Of a stretch of 64,000 nt of DNA, positions 24,170 to 35,139 are shown in pieces; within the stretch, counting starts at the first letter, position 1, and every line of letters starts with the position of its first letter. A program made the translations under genes and the position numbers. The notes beneath the pieces were generated by a model. That model was not told the origin of the DNA. It ran no database searches and saw only the letters and a list, made by a program, of their open reading frames with translations. The stretch comes from Embiotoca jacksoni. Taxonomy: Eukaryota > Chordata > Actinopteri > Embiotocidae. Location of the stretch: assembly GCA_022577435.1 (NCBI GenBank), contig JAKOON010000012.1, positions 19,646,085-19,710,084 on the forward strand. Direction: 5' to 3'.

Positions 24170-26511
24170 CAGGTACGTTATGGGCTTCCGTCACACTCGC
24201 ACACAAATGCACCTCTCTCTTCTGTTTCTTTTAAGTAAGTACTATTTAACTACTACTAAAAGCTTCTCCAGTTTTGCACATGGAGTATCATTCCTTCAAT
24301 TTCTGTACAGTTGTGTAAATCCATGTAACCCCAGTGGCACAGTGTGCAAGTCACCTTCTCTGGGCATTCGAAGGTACACAGATCGAATCCCCCCAGGGAT
24401 GAGTACATTTCATCAACCATGTTGCAATGTATGCATGTTGTAATTTTATGAGCTTTTTGTCAAGAATTGTACATTTTAGACTTTTCTTGGACCCCGGTCA
24501 TTGCTCCTCAAAGCTATGTTCACAACTAAAAATGTCGAGCCATTTCACATTCCATTTTTGAAATAATTACAATAAATTACCCCTATGGCCGGCAGAGCTG
24601 ATTTTTTTTCAGAACATCCTCTGCATTGTGACAAAACGTTGGCTCACTGCAACCTATAACTCCACAAATATTCATTCAAATACTTCCAAAATTGATGCAG
24701 ACATTCTTTGGTTCTAGATATTGCATATTTTCAAAGGGGTCCTGTTTAGTAAAACAATGAGATGGCAGTGATATTCAATTTTGTGCTGGAAAGCACAACA
24801 TTTTCTATTTCCCCAAACTTGACCCACATTCACTCACCCATTATCTATGGGCAATTTAGAATCAATGGCCTCAGCTCCAGTGAAGGCTCTAACCAAGCAC
24901 AACCTAACCAATGCGGCTATATTTCTTCTTTTTGCGAATTGCTCCGGGGCAGAGCATTAGCGCCACAAACTCTCTCTGCAGCTCAGTAGATGTGATGTAT
25001 CTTCCAGCGCGCACAGGATTGTGGGGTGCATACTGCAAAGTACAGCCAGATGCAGTAGGACATCCTGGTAGTTTTGGCATACTGCATTTCACATACTGTG
25101 TATTAGGACGTACTAAACTTGTTCTGACATACTAAGTATTATAGTAGCATGGGTGTTGGAATGCACAGACAGTGTATGGAACAAGTTTCAGCTTCTTTGT
25201 TTACCATCTGGAGTGAGCCGCACTGTGTTCAGGGTGGCCACCGGTGGCCAAATGTTAAATTGCAGCATCAACGGTGATTAAAAATGTCTCACAACTCATG
25301 AACATTTCAACAAGCCCTACAATCCTGTTAGTGGAACTGTAATTCTGTGTGGACCGTTGGGCTTCTTTTACTTGTGACATTTGTACATTGTTTTAACTTT
25401 AAGGCTTGTTTCAAACCGTGCAGTTTGAATATCCAGTGACAAATCACTTCCTGCCCTCTGCCATTCTGCATTAGTTCTGCAGAGTTTATCAACATTCCTC
25501 TTACACTGGTGCAGTGGTGCACCAAATGTATGTACACTTTAATGATCTCGTTCAGGCAAGTCACCCACCAGGCTTGAATCTAATGCATAGCCTAATCACT
25601 CCTCCCCTCTCTCCGTTGCCCCTCTGCCCTTGCCATTTGCCCTTCCACCTCCATTCTCCTCCTATCTCACCCTGTTCTCCGTCATTGCCCTCCTCACATC
25701 TCTGTTTACTCCTGTTGTTAGGTCTGTCCCCATGGTGACCAATCGGGGCCCTCACACCACTGCCTGGGCCTGTGAACATATCTGCGGAGAAAGAGTGGAA
25801 ACGAAGAGGATTAAGAGAAAGAGAGCGAGGAAGCCCGAGAGAGAAAAAGAAAGAAAAACAGATCCAATCCAAAACACTCTCCAGACATGGCAGCGAAAAA
25901 TACATCTGTCTGGGAAAGCACATCCAGCTCTGCAGCTTTAATTATCTTTAAAGACACACATGGGGGAAGTGAAAGATTCCAAAACGTAGGGGCGAGTAGA
26001 GAGAGGCCAGGGAGATTCATACTGCAGATTCCTATGACTTCCTCTCCACAGCAAACAAACAAGTGTAAACAGAGACACACAAAGTCCACAGAAAAGAAGA
26101 AAAGATTAACAGAGATGTATGGTGGGAGTGAGCGGGAGTAAGGGGATGCGAAACGGACATTGGCAGAGTTAAAAAAACGAAAAGTAGGGCTCTCATTTCA
26201 GGGTTGTCCTCCACCCGTTAAAGATGATAGAGGCATTAAACGAACCTGCTGTGCAGAGCAGCATCTGTTTGCCAGAGAGGCCTCCACCCCAGATCCGACC
26301 AACACTGAGATCATTGTTGTTCCACAGCAGTGGGGCTCCGCTGTGGTAGGTCCTCACTAGTGTTTTCCAAAAGTCATTTCTGCTCTGAGATAATACACCA
26401 CGGAGTATGACGGTAGACGGGAGTAATTGATGTAGGTAATTAAAATGTCCAGTGGTCATAAGACGTCTTATGATGTCCCAGCAAATAGTTCATACTATAC
26501 AGCAGTATGTC
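24170..26511. other. Intergenic
   Basis: A strongly pyrimidine-rich stretch at 25590-25700 and a purine-rich one at 25790-25870 are visible. No recognisable protein. Confidence 0.55.
24329..24395 (+). mobile_element. Possible tRNA-derived SINE head remnant
   Basis: AGTGGCACAGTGTGCAAGTC resembles a tRNA/SINE A box and GATCGAATCC a B box, about 45 nt apart. No tail or cloverleaf can be confirmed. Nearby, CTATGGGCAATTTAGAAT at about 24846 resembles another fish repeat. Confidence 0.3.
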
Positions 26512-26900
26512 ACCAGAGGCCCGTACCACGAAGTGGGATTTACACTGAGCGAAGTAACTTCAGGTTTAACTGGGTTGTCAGGACTACATCTGGTTCACTT
26601 ACCGGGGATACATCGCCATGGTAACTTGTGCTTGTTATGCTCATGGTAACTTATGCTAATTGTTGAAGAAGCACCGTGATGTGCATAAAGCAGGAGGAAA
26701 GCCATAACCTCTATGAGAGGGTACTCCAAATGAAGTCGCTATTTCCTTGTGGATGGACTTGGATAGACCGCGTATCAAATTTTTTGTCAATCTCACCAAA
26801 TTAACAATGGCAGCCCTAGAAATGTTTGTGAAAGTCTCCGGCAACAAAACAATGAGCTTGGTGAGGTGTCATTTGCGCTTCGAGAGGGGCAGAAGGTCAG
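26512..26900 (+). mobile_element. DNA-transposon-like repeat (GGCCCGTACCACGAAG type)
   Basis: AGAGGCCCGTACCACGAAGT near 26514, then GGTTCACTTACCGGGGATAC and CATGGTAACTTATGCTAATT, resemble a common fish terminal-repeat family (Harbinger/ISL2EU-like, from memory). Coding traces downstream are too decayed to assign. Confidence 0.4.
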
Positions 26901-27019
26901 TGTCCAAGAAGAAACATTAGGCTGATTTTCTTTGACTTTCACAGGATTGTGCACCGTGAAGGTCAGACTGTCAACACTCAGCTCAACTGTAATGTCTGTG
27001 TAATGTGGGAATTGTTCAG

Positions 27020-27145
27020 TTGTTGGGTTTCTCTGTATACTGTTGTAAAGTTCTGCTGTGAGAACTTTAATGTTAAGTGCCATGAAATAACCTGTGTTGT
27101 GATTTGGCTCTATATCAATAAAATTTAATTTAATCAAATTCAATT
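27020..27145 (+). mobile_element. L2/Maui-type LINE 3' tail
   Basis: TTGTTGGGTTTCTCTGTATA, then TTGTGATTTGGCTCTATATC, AATAAAATTTAATTT and ATTCAATT are the last 120 bp of a fish L2 tail, with no coding part. Confidence 0.65.
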
Positions 27146-27881
27146 AGGATAGCAGTATATGTACCTCAGGATTGCACTGTAAGTGCAACACATATTACTT
27201 TCCACTCCTGGTTTTGTTAGGATGGATTCATCACTGCACAAAAAATATATGAAAGAAAGGTTGAGACATAAGAATAAATAAAATGGAGAGAAGTGACAAG
27301 TGAACAAAAAGAGAGTGCAGAAAAACTATAATCCTTGTCTGGGATTCCCCCTCATCTATCAAATATTTACACGTACTGGCTGAGCATACAAAGGAAGTTA
27401 TCTGATAATGGTCCAAGTTTGCATTTGGAAAACAAGGCCCGATATGTTATCTTTGACTGACTCATGGTGTTTCAGCTTTACGGTGGGTATCTTTCAGCTT
27501 TACGGTGGGTGTCTTTCAGGGACACCAAGACTATACATCGAACCAGTGTTTCATTACATTTTCCCTCTAAGCTTTTTATCTTACAGAACATGTCGAGGAA
27601 CACAGCAGTTTACGTGTTCACTCCTTCCTTTATTAAAACTACCAAATCTCTGGGTACAGCAGAAAATACATGAATGTGGTTTGAATGGTGAATTTGAATG
27701 CTTCCAAACTGCTGATAATGTACAGTAGTGTACAGTCAGAGGAATCTGTCCTGCGAACAAAGCTCTCACTGTGCCAGGGAAATATCTTCTCTATCTGCCC
27801 TTCTGTGGTTTGGAAATATTTTAAAGGCCTGTTCAGCCTAAAAGAATGAAGTAATGGGCACATATGCACTGAACATTATAT

Positions 27882-27883
<2 letters not shown>

Positions 27884-27961
<78 letters not shown>
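27884..27961. repeat. (CA)n microsatellite, about 39 units
   Basis: Uninterrupted CA dinucleotides. Confidence 0.98.
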
Positions 27962-27963
<2 letters not shown>

Positions 27964-28116
27964 AGTCACTTAACTGCACATGGACTTTTCTTCACATAAA
28001 ATGCTGCTTCTGTTCTGTGCGCACACAGAGTGTCCTGTTCAACAGATCGTTTATTCAGCTTAAATGCCATGGAGCGTGAGCTGTAGGGGTCGCGTGGCTG
28101 GAGGGGTCAGGGTGAA

Positions 28117-28129
28117 AGGTCAGAGGTCA
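28117..28129 (+). promoter_or_regulatory. Perfect DR1 nuclear-receptor motif
   Basis: AGGTCAGAGGTCA with an additional GGGTCA half-site at 28104-28109 and another AGGTCA near 28227. It is about 4.3 kb upstream of the inferred gask1a first exon. Confidence 0.45.
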
Positions 28130-30324
28130 GCAGAGTCAGATGAAGTGTCTGATTGTACAGTGGGACTGCAGTGCTGAGAATTAGCGCAGAGTGAGTGGGC
28201 GACGAGGCAGCGGAGAGGCAGAAATGTCAGAGGTCAAATGAGCACCATTAGCCAAGCTTTGTGCTCTCACACTGTTCCCTACACACACTCTCCATGTCTC
28301 CTTCCATTTTCTGCTTCTTCTTATCACGCTCACTTTTCTCTCAGAGGATGTGTTGTGGTGCGCTCTAGCGGTGCATCTTTGTATGTGCAATACACAGTTT
28401 GCATGAGTTGTAAAAGCAGCAGATTCTATGCCAAATCAACCGTCAACATCCTCTTAGTTGATGCTATCTCCTAGTAGTTTGAACAATCCCTCTTTTATCT
28501 ACACACTTACAGAGGCTTCCCATATGCAGCTGAATAATTCTGTTGATTTTTTTTAAGTCAGCTACATACACAGAGCTTCACTGTATTCTTGGGCTGGATA
28601 TTGTCTGATGATGTCAAAAACACACCAACACCACCACCTAAAGGATACTGGATACTACACAAGTCACTGATGACCATTTTTCAGCATCTTGGGCTATTTG
28701 ACTGTATGTGCTACATCACGATATTATAAATGCCTACAAGGTCATGTGTATTTTTACCATCCTACTTATTTTTCAACACACAGAATTTAGGTGTGATTGG
28801 TTCCTCCAAATCTTTAATCTAGAGACTCTGGCAACAAGTAAAAGTATTAACTGAGTGTAACTGAGAGACTCAAAGGGTTAAAGTGCCAAGCCTACTGAAG
28901 TTAGACTATTGAAAAGGCCCTGTGAGATGTCTAGACCAAACTGTTTATAAGCCAATAAACACTTTACAACTGCAGATAAAGAATAATATGAGTACACACA
29001 GGCAAACTAACTGTTTCTATGTGGGGAAAACTTGAAGTGGTACAAATATAGAGAAAACAAAAGAGTTAATGTGAAATGTTGTTTTTTCAAATTTGTAAGA
29101 ACTTTCCAAGACATCATTTGAATTTGTTTTAATATCTTGAGGATGAGGCATTTGCTACTTTAATTGAATCCTGTATGCAAACTGATTTAGTTAAATATTA
29201 TGATATAAAAACTAAAAGAGACTGAAAGACAGATTGTTTACTTCTGTGTGAACAGTGGCAAACTCATGAAACATAGACCTTATTAGGTCACCTAAAACAC
29301 ATCCTGAGGAATTATTTTCATTTTAATTCTCGCTGAATTAATTAACAGCTCACTCTCAGTGGACTTTATTATGTAAATGTGAAAATTGGGAAACAGTTCA
29401 AGAATGTCAGTGAGGAGGAAGTAAGATGAACCTCTTTATTAGCACTGTCATGGTACCATAATGCATCAGAGATCACAGAAGCATGTATGATAATTATTAT
29501 TTACTATGGCAACCTGAGTTAAAAGGTGACTAATTCTTCTGAGAACCCAACTTCACTGAAACTCCCTCTGGTGGGAGTCGAGGAAGGAAAGACAAACAGA
29601 CGCAATGTTGAACACAAGATGGCGTCCTAAACCTGCTACAAGATCAGAACATTATGAAGACCACATCAATGACGTGAGGTCATTTCTATGTCATGTAGGT
29701 TAATGAAATTCTCACTCAGTGGGAGAATGAACCACAATTAATATTATATAATTCTATAATCTGCCAATGGGAAGTATTGATTTATTTAATAAACACCTCC
29801 TTCACACTTCCAGTTGTTCACACCTGCAGGCCGCCCAGCGTGCATAACCACAGTTTGAACTGTTGGACTTTGAGCAGCTCAGTTGGGGGCTCAATGTCTT
29901 CTTCAATTTCACCGCACTGATAGTAAGAGGGAATTAGATTCATAACGCATGCATTTAAATAAATACCAAAAATGATTTTGCTAAAATATTTGTATGGGGA
30001 AGTTCTACTATACTCCTCTATGAAATAAGTAAATTAAATAAGTTATTATACATACAGTATAACGTATACTTTCAGTATGTAGACCAATGAGCCAAAAGCA
30101 TCCACAGATGGAAGAAATAATGTTAAAACAAAAAGTGCGTGTTAAATTCTGGGGTGTATTAGATGGTTAGTGACCAGCTGATTCTCATGGTCTAAATGTT
30201 AGATTTGGGAGAAATGATAGAAATGTAAAGACCTTTGCAAAAGCCCAGTGTTTGTGGCCAGAGAACATGTTGGACCATCTCCAAATTACCAAGGCTAGTG
30301 GTGAGTACAGAAATATAAATAAGA

Positions 30325-31280
30325 CAGATGCCGAAAAGTTGATTCATGCCGACTGGACTACTGTAATGCACTTCTTACTGGCCTCCAAAAGAAAACAACA
30401 GAGAGACTTCAGCTCATCCAAAACTCTGCAGCTCGAGTGTTAACCAGAACTAAGAGAAGAGAGCACATCAGTCCAGTTCTGGCTGCTCAGCACTGGCTGC
30501 CTGTACAACACAGGATTGACTTTAAGCTCCTCCTCCTCACATACAAAGCTCTGAATGGGCTCGGACCGAGTTACATCGCTAACTCTTTGGTTAACTATGA
30601 TCCTTCAAGAACACTGAGCTCATCTGCTGCTGGTTTATTGGAGGTTCCCAGCAACAGCCGGAAGAAAATTGGGGATTCAGCTTTTGTCAGCGACGCTCCA
30701 AAACTGTGGAACAAACTGCATGTAGATATCAGGGAAGCTAGCTCAGTTAATACTTTTAAAAGAAAGCTCTAAACATATCTCTTTACAGTAGCCTTTAACT
30801 AGTTACTCTAGAAGTTCTCTTGCACTTGAACTACCGCGCCTTTAAAATGCACATTGCTTACTTTATCTCTATTTGTGTTTAATTTGATGCGTTTTATCTG
30901 TTCTCATGCATTTTATCTGTTCTTATGCATTTTATCTGTTCTTATGCGTTTTATCTGTTCTCATGCATTTTATCTGTTCTTATGCATTTTATCTGTTCTT
31001 ATGCGTTTTATCTGTTCTTATGCATTTTATCTGTTCTTATGCGTTTTATCTGTTCTCATGCATTTTATCTGTTCTTATGCGTTTTATCTGTTCTCATGCA
31101 TTTTATCTGTTCTTATGCATCTCATTAATTTTCTATATTTTTAAATGTTCCTTTATATGTGTTTTTATGTGAAACACTGCATGTAATTCTCTTGCTATAA
31201 AACACTTTGAGCAACATGTCTTGTATGAAAGGTGCTATACAAATAAAGTCTATTATTATTATTATTATTATCATTATTAC
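30325..31280 (+). mobile_element. L2-type LINE 3' remnant with internal minisatellite
   Basis: Begins with D-A-E-K-L-I-H-A, then a shifted continuation of the RT C-terminus: R-T-K-R-R-E-H-I-S-P-V-L, Q-H-W-L-P-V-Q-H-R-I-D-F, L-N-G-L-G-P-S-Y-I and S-S-A-A-G-L-L-E-V-P, ending near 30772. The 3' region holds a 12-copy 19-bp array. It ends with the fish L2 tail AGGTGCTATACAAATAAAG followed by (ATT)n at 31251-31279. It is from a different L2 subfamily than the copies at 1.4 and 21.5 kb, judging by the C-terminal sequence and tail. Confidence 0.85.
30889..31116 (+). repeat. 19-bp minisatellite, 12 exact-length copies
   Basis: 228 bp equals 12 x 19. Two unit types occur: A is GCGTTTTATCTGTTCTCAT and B is GCATTTTATCTGTTCTTAT. 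The order is A B B A B B A' B A B A B, where A' (31003-31021) has the A start and the B end. No indels occur. Because 19 is not a multiple of 3, all three forward frames cycle through the same 19-residue repeat (M-H-F-I-C-S-Y-A-F-Y-L-F...), which is open but has no known function. It lies between the LINE coding end and its tail. Confidence 0.95.
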
Positions 31281-31289
31281 CCTGCAGGC

Positions 31290-31945
31290 AGTCGCCAGAG
31301 GTGGGACAAACCAAGATCAGGTCACAGTGTTAGTTGCCCAAAACTCATTATGCACAAGGGAAACAAATCACAGAAAATTAAGTGTCTAAATGGCGAAGCT
31401 AATGATTGCCCACCATCAGTGGTGCCCACGATGGGCATGTGAGCATCATAACTGGACCCAAAAAGCAATGGAAGAAGGTCGTCTGGTCTGAAGTGATGAC
31501 ACCAGGATGTACCATGGGACACAGACTGATGGAGGGAGAGTGGTGCTTTGGGAAATCTACTACGAAGACACTGGATCGAGGTATATATGTGTACAACAAT
31601 TTGACATTTGCCACCTACCGAAACATTGCTGCAGGCCAGGTACACCTCTTCATGGCAATGATGATCACCAGTGTGCTCTGCCACACTGCACACATTCTTC
31701 ATAAAGGGTTTGGGGAACGTGACAAAGAGTTTAAGGTTCTGCGTTTGGCCTTCAAATTGCCCATATGTCAGTTTGAGCTGTCATTTGTGGGATGTTCTGC
31801 TGCCAAGGTCCTGGTGCTGGATAACAGTGCACTGCAGAGGTCACGCGAGTCTGCGCCTAAACAGGTCAGAGTTGTTTTGGAAACACTCGAAGACAAAACA
31901 GCAGACAGGAGTGGTCATACTTTTTTGGTTGATCAGTATATCATG
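31290..31945 (+). mobile_element. Decayed Tc1/mariner-type transposon
   Basis: The + strand can be followed along a Tc1/mariner transposase family common in fish. Landmarks are TGAGCATCATAACTGGACCC, GCAATGGAAGAAGGTCGTCT with W-S at the first catalytic position, GGTACACCTCTTCATGGCAA, and near 31725 a TTTAAGGTTCTGCGTTTGGC block equivalent to the region before the catalytic glutamate. A terminal-repeat-like GTGGTCATACTTTTT lies near 31911. The first catalytic aspartate is replaced and several indels are present. A chance 197-codon frame crosses it. It starts right after the L2 tail at 31280. Confidence 0.6.
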
Positions 31946-32364
31946 GGGTGTTCACATCAACAAACATCAGTTATTCAGATCACTCCAAAGCATCTCTAAG
32001 ACATTTTCCCTGCAAAGTATAATGTTTGTTTTCATAAGGGCAACACCTTAAAATCTGATTGTGGTTTAAGCTATATGCAGTTGGGAAAATATATTTGTTT
32101 TACTTTTTGCATTTGATTTCTACTCCCCAAAAATGTTTAAATCTGCTATTTGTCTGTTCATGCTGGGGTTATTTTTGGGGTGGGTTATTCCCTGTGCCAA
32201 CGTGTACCTTGAGTTTTTTGCCAGCTGGAAGAAACGTTATTATGTGGCGGGGGGAAGAATCTTCTCAAATTTCACTCCAAGCAAACCCCGTTCCTCCTTA
32301 AAACAAAGTGGCTTTTACTTTGAAATCCTTTCCCCAGACACTCAGCAGAGCAGCGCGTTCCTCT

Positions 32365-32420
32365 GTGAAGGGGGGAGGGGGGAAGGGGGGCAGGGCTCGC
32401 GACCATAGCTCGCGACAGCC
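32365..32420 (+). promoter_or_regulatory. Putative gask1a promoter-proximal G-run and TCGCGA repeat
   Basis: Seen: three G6 runs at 32370-32375, 32377-32382 and 32385-32390, then GGG at 32393-32395. These give the four G-runs needed for a G-quadruplex or for GC-box binding. The 9-mer GCTCGCGAC follows at 32395-32403 and again at 32408-32416, a 13-bp periodicity. Known: TCGCGA-type motifs are core-promoter elements in vertebrates and G-rich runs bind Sp/KLF factors. The cluster sits just upstream of the candidate first exon, which fits a TATA-less promoter. Function is inferred from position and composition only. Confidence 0.4.
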
Positions 32421-32429
32421 TTGCAGATC

Positions 32430-32723
32430 AATATTAAGTTTGCAGAGAAGAAAAATCTGTGCATGGTGAATTACCTGTGGCAGTTAACTGACTTTCCGAA
32501 GGCAGACAACGGTCTGTAGTTTGCCGTGGAAAGATTTTTTTTTTTTCAAACTGATAAGTTGCTGATTGAGTCGCGCGAGGCGGGTACAACAACTTCAGGA
32601 CCACCGGCTGTCCGGTGTCCGCGTGAAGATCCAGATACCTGCAGTCGGCTGGATGTTTGGCCGATAAATGACTTCCTTGCCGAGGCTGGAAGGGAATGCT
32701 CTCGATCAGGGACGCACACCATG
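32430..32723 (+). other. gask1a: Candidate gask1a exon 1 (5' leader ending in the ATG start codon)
   Basis: Seen: a moderately GC- and CpG-rich stretch ends CACACC-ATG followed at once by GTAAGA, a near-consensus splice donor. The right border (32723) is exact if the donor is used. The left border is only a guess, because no TATA box is visible. Inference: joining this ATG in phase 0 to the exon that starts GCC-TGG at 59444 gives ACC-ATG-GCC, a strong Kozak context, and an N-terminus starting Met-Ala-Trp. My memory of human GASK1A also has it starting Met-Ala, followed by basic residues and a signal anchor. Three upstream ATGs lie in the leader (32653, 32668, 32696). Alternative: the real first exon is elsewhere in the 26.7 kb gap, or translation starts at 59405 within sequence I read as intron. 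Confidence 0.5.
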
Positions 32724-33749
32724 GTAAGACTCTCTTTGTCCTGCTGCAATTTCTCCTTCAGCCGTTCAGTGAGACAAAGTTTGGACCGAGCCAAGTGCTG
32801 AGTCGGCAGATCCTGGACCTGCAGAGCTCAGTAATGGCTCAGACGTAAAAGGTTATCAGCTGTTGTCACACACACTAAATGCTCATTCTAGGCTTCATTA
32901 TGTCAGCGACATTGTTTTCATAGTGGTGTCCATATTTTTCATATTAAGGTGCATCAGAACTTGACCTACTTACAATGGTGGAAAGTTGCTGTACAAATGC
33001 TGTACTTTATTAAGCATTTAAATGTGTTGCTGTTTTGTATGTACTTCCATTCCACTATATTTCAGTGAAATATTGTGCTTTCTACTCCACCACATTTATG
33101 TCATGATGATTTGACACAATGGATAATATAACAATCTTTTAAAACAGAACATGTTGTTTAGATGAAAACCAGTGGTTTCCAACTTGTTTGACTTCGAACA
33201 TCTCACATGATGCAGTGTGTAGTCTGGGTCACATTTCAGGTGTCGATGAATTCATAACCACCAAATAGTGATTTATCCTTATAAACTTTTCCCACAATTT
33301 CATCTGAAGAATTGTTCAAATGACCCAAAATTTCACCAGAAATCCAAGATTGGAGAAAAAGTCAAAACACTGAAAACAGATCTGTGGATCAGAAATGTTT
33401 TTTTTTTTTTCTTCTTTCTTCTCCCAGTAGTCATCTCATAACCTAGTTATTTAAATGGTATCCACAGGCATAAAACTGTATATACAGGATTTTCAACTCC
33501 AACAAAGTACACATTTATGCTTTCATATTAATAATCTAATGATGTCATATAACAATATATCAGTCAGAAGGATAATAATATTGATTAAAAAATCAGCAGG
33601 CTTCTCTGCTCGGAGACTGTGGGGGCGTGTCACCGCCTGAAGGCGCTGAAACCACGCCCAGTCGCAAGACAGTGCCTCCTCTCCAAGTACGTAAGACCCG
33701 GACAATGGACGCTACGTAGAGCAATTTAATAGGACTCGTTCAGCGCTCC

Positions 33750-33835
33750 GTGTTTGAGCCACCAGAACCAGAATCAAGTTCTGAGCAGGACGACCTGAAA
33801 ACCAACGTCGTTCTTCTCAGTCTGCAACAGAATGG
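33750..33835 (+). other. Exon-like segment with donor in inferred intron 1
   Basis: An open frame reads V-F-E-P-P-E-P-E-S-S-S-E-Q-D-D-L-K-T-N-V-V-L-L then a CAGAATG|GTAATA donor. The preceding 150 bp is CpG-bearing and includes the palindromic TACGTA and CTACGTAG near 33690 and 33713. There is no in-frame ATG. It may be an alternative leader, part of a transposon, or chance. Confidence 0.2.
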
Positions 33836-34610
33836 TAATATTTTTTTCTCTCATTTATTCAAGTTAGCAACAAAAGTACTGACTAGCATTAACTCGCTAA
33901 ATCAAGTTAGGATATCAATAAACAGACTGTATTTTAACATTATTCCATGTAGTTTTAATCGTCTGCAGTTTGCAGTCATCTTCCACACTTCAATTTATAT
34001 CATTGTTATCCAACCTTGTTTTATAGATTTTTTAATAAGTGAACCCTGTACCCTCTTTTTACTTCTGTTTTCTATTACCACGTTTAAAGGTGAAAGAACC
34101 CGCTATTATAATTATTATTTAAACTACCATCAAATTGAACACGTGCTGTTTCGTTAGTTTCATTCAACTACACCTACCTGCAGTCTTCTGAGTGTTTTAT
34201 GTGTGAACTGCTGAATTTCTCTTTATATCGTACCAGCTGAGTAACAGAATGCTTTCAACCAACTACACACTAATACTAGTTGTTCATGATAAATATTTGA
34301 TAAATGAAAAAGCTAACAGTGTCTTTAGTCACACGGTTAATGAAACTGTACATGTACAGGTGGACCGTGGGGAATGCAGGACGACAGCCGCAGAGGAAGA
34401 GAATATCTGCTGCAAAGAGATCATTGTTGTATGTAAAAAAAAAAAAAAAAACACAACTATATCTTCCACAATGATTATTTACAACCAGTAGAGTACTAGA
34501 TCCCTCAAACTGAAACAACTTATTACATAACAGGTTGTGAATAGATGTGCACAGCTTACAGAAGTCCCACGATGCATCACTCTCTATCCAGGACTGGACC
34601 CAGTCTGCCA

Positions 34611-35139
34611 CAAAGTTAGCATATTTCCAACGATATAATCCACAAACTTTCAATATGATCGTTATCGCCTTTTACTAACAATAATCCTGTGCATTCTTGT
34701 ATTACAGCTGTGCTTAGTTGTTGTCAACGTAGCCACCACAGCAAATCTGACAAATAAATAACATATTTAGAATCACCAAAAAGGCTACAGACACTTCACT
34801 ATTTATAAACACATTGACTGAGTAAATGATTGATATTATTGTAGCAAATGACGTTTTCTCATTGCGATGATATTATTGACAAAGATGCCGGCATGTTTTC
34901 TCACTATTTCTGTGTTCGGCTCATTTTTTTTTTTCTCATATTTTTTTTTACAATTCAGCCGTTTTATACCGATCATATCCATATCTGTCATTGATTAGTC
35001 AGACTGGCTGTGATGGCTGCGCTGACAACAACTAAGAACAGCTGTAATACATGGGATGCAACGGATTATTGTTAATAAAAGGCAATAACGATGATATTGA
35101 GAGTTTATGGATTATATTTTTGACAATATGCTAACTTTG
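34611..35139. repeat. Long inverted repeat, 141-bp arms, 247-bp spacer
   Basis: Arm 1 (34611-34751) and arm 2 (34999-35139) are imperfect reverse complements along their length. Shared landmarks include GTTAGCATAT, ATAATCC, CGTTAT, AACAATAATCC, TGTATTACAGCTGT and CTTAGTTGTTGTCA. Both arms have the same length, so few indels have accumulated. No terminal motif or target duplication was recognised. It lies in inferred gask1a intron 1. Confidence 0.85.

Larger units (their letters stand above)
27146..30324. other. Intergenic
   Basis: Holds a (CA)n tract, the DR1 cluster at 28104-28129 and long AT-rich sequence from 28.5 to 30.3 kb. No gene recognised. A short tandem duplication TTTCAGCTTTACGGTGGGT occurs near 27470-27515. 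Confidence 0.55.

Noticed and set aside
32133..32408. 91-codon frame with a signal-peptide-like N-terminus just upstream of the gask1a candidate promoter
   Set aside because: No recognised motif after the hydrophobic start, it ends in the G-rich promoter-like run, and there is no sign of splicing. Probably chance.
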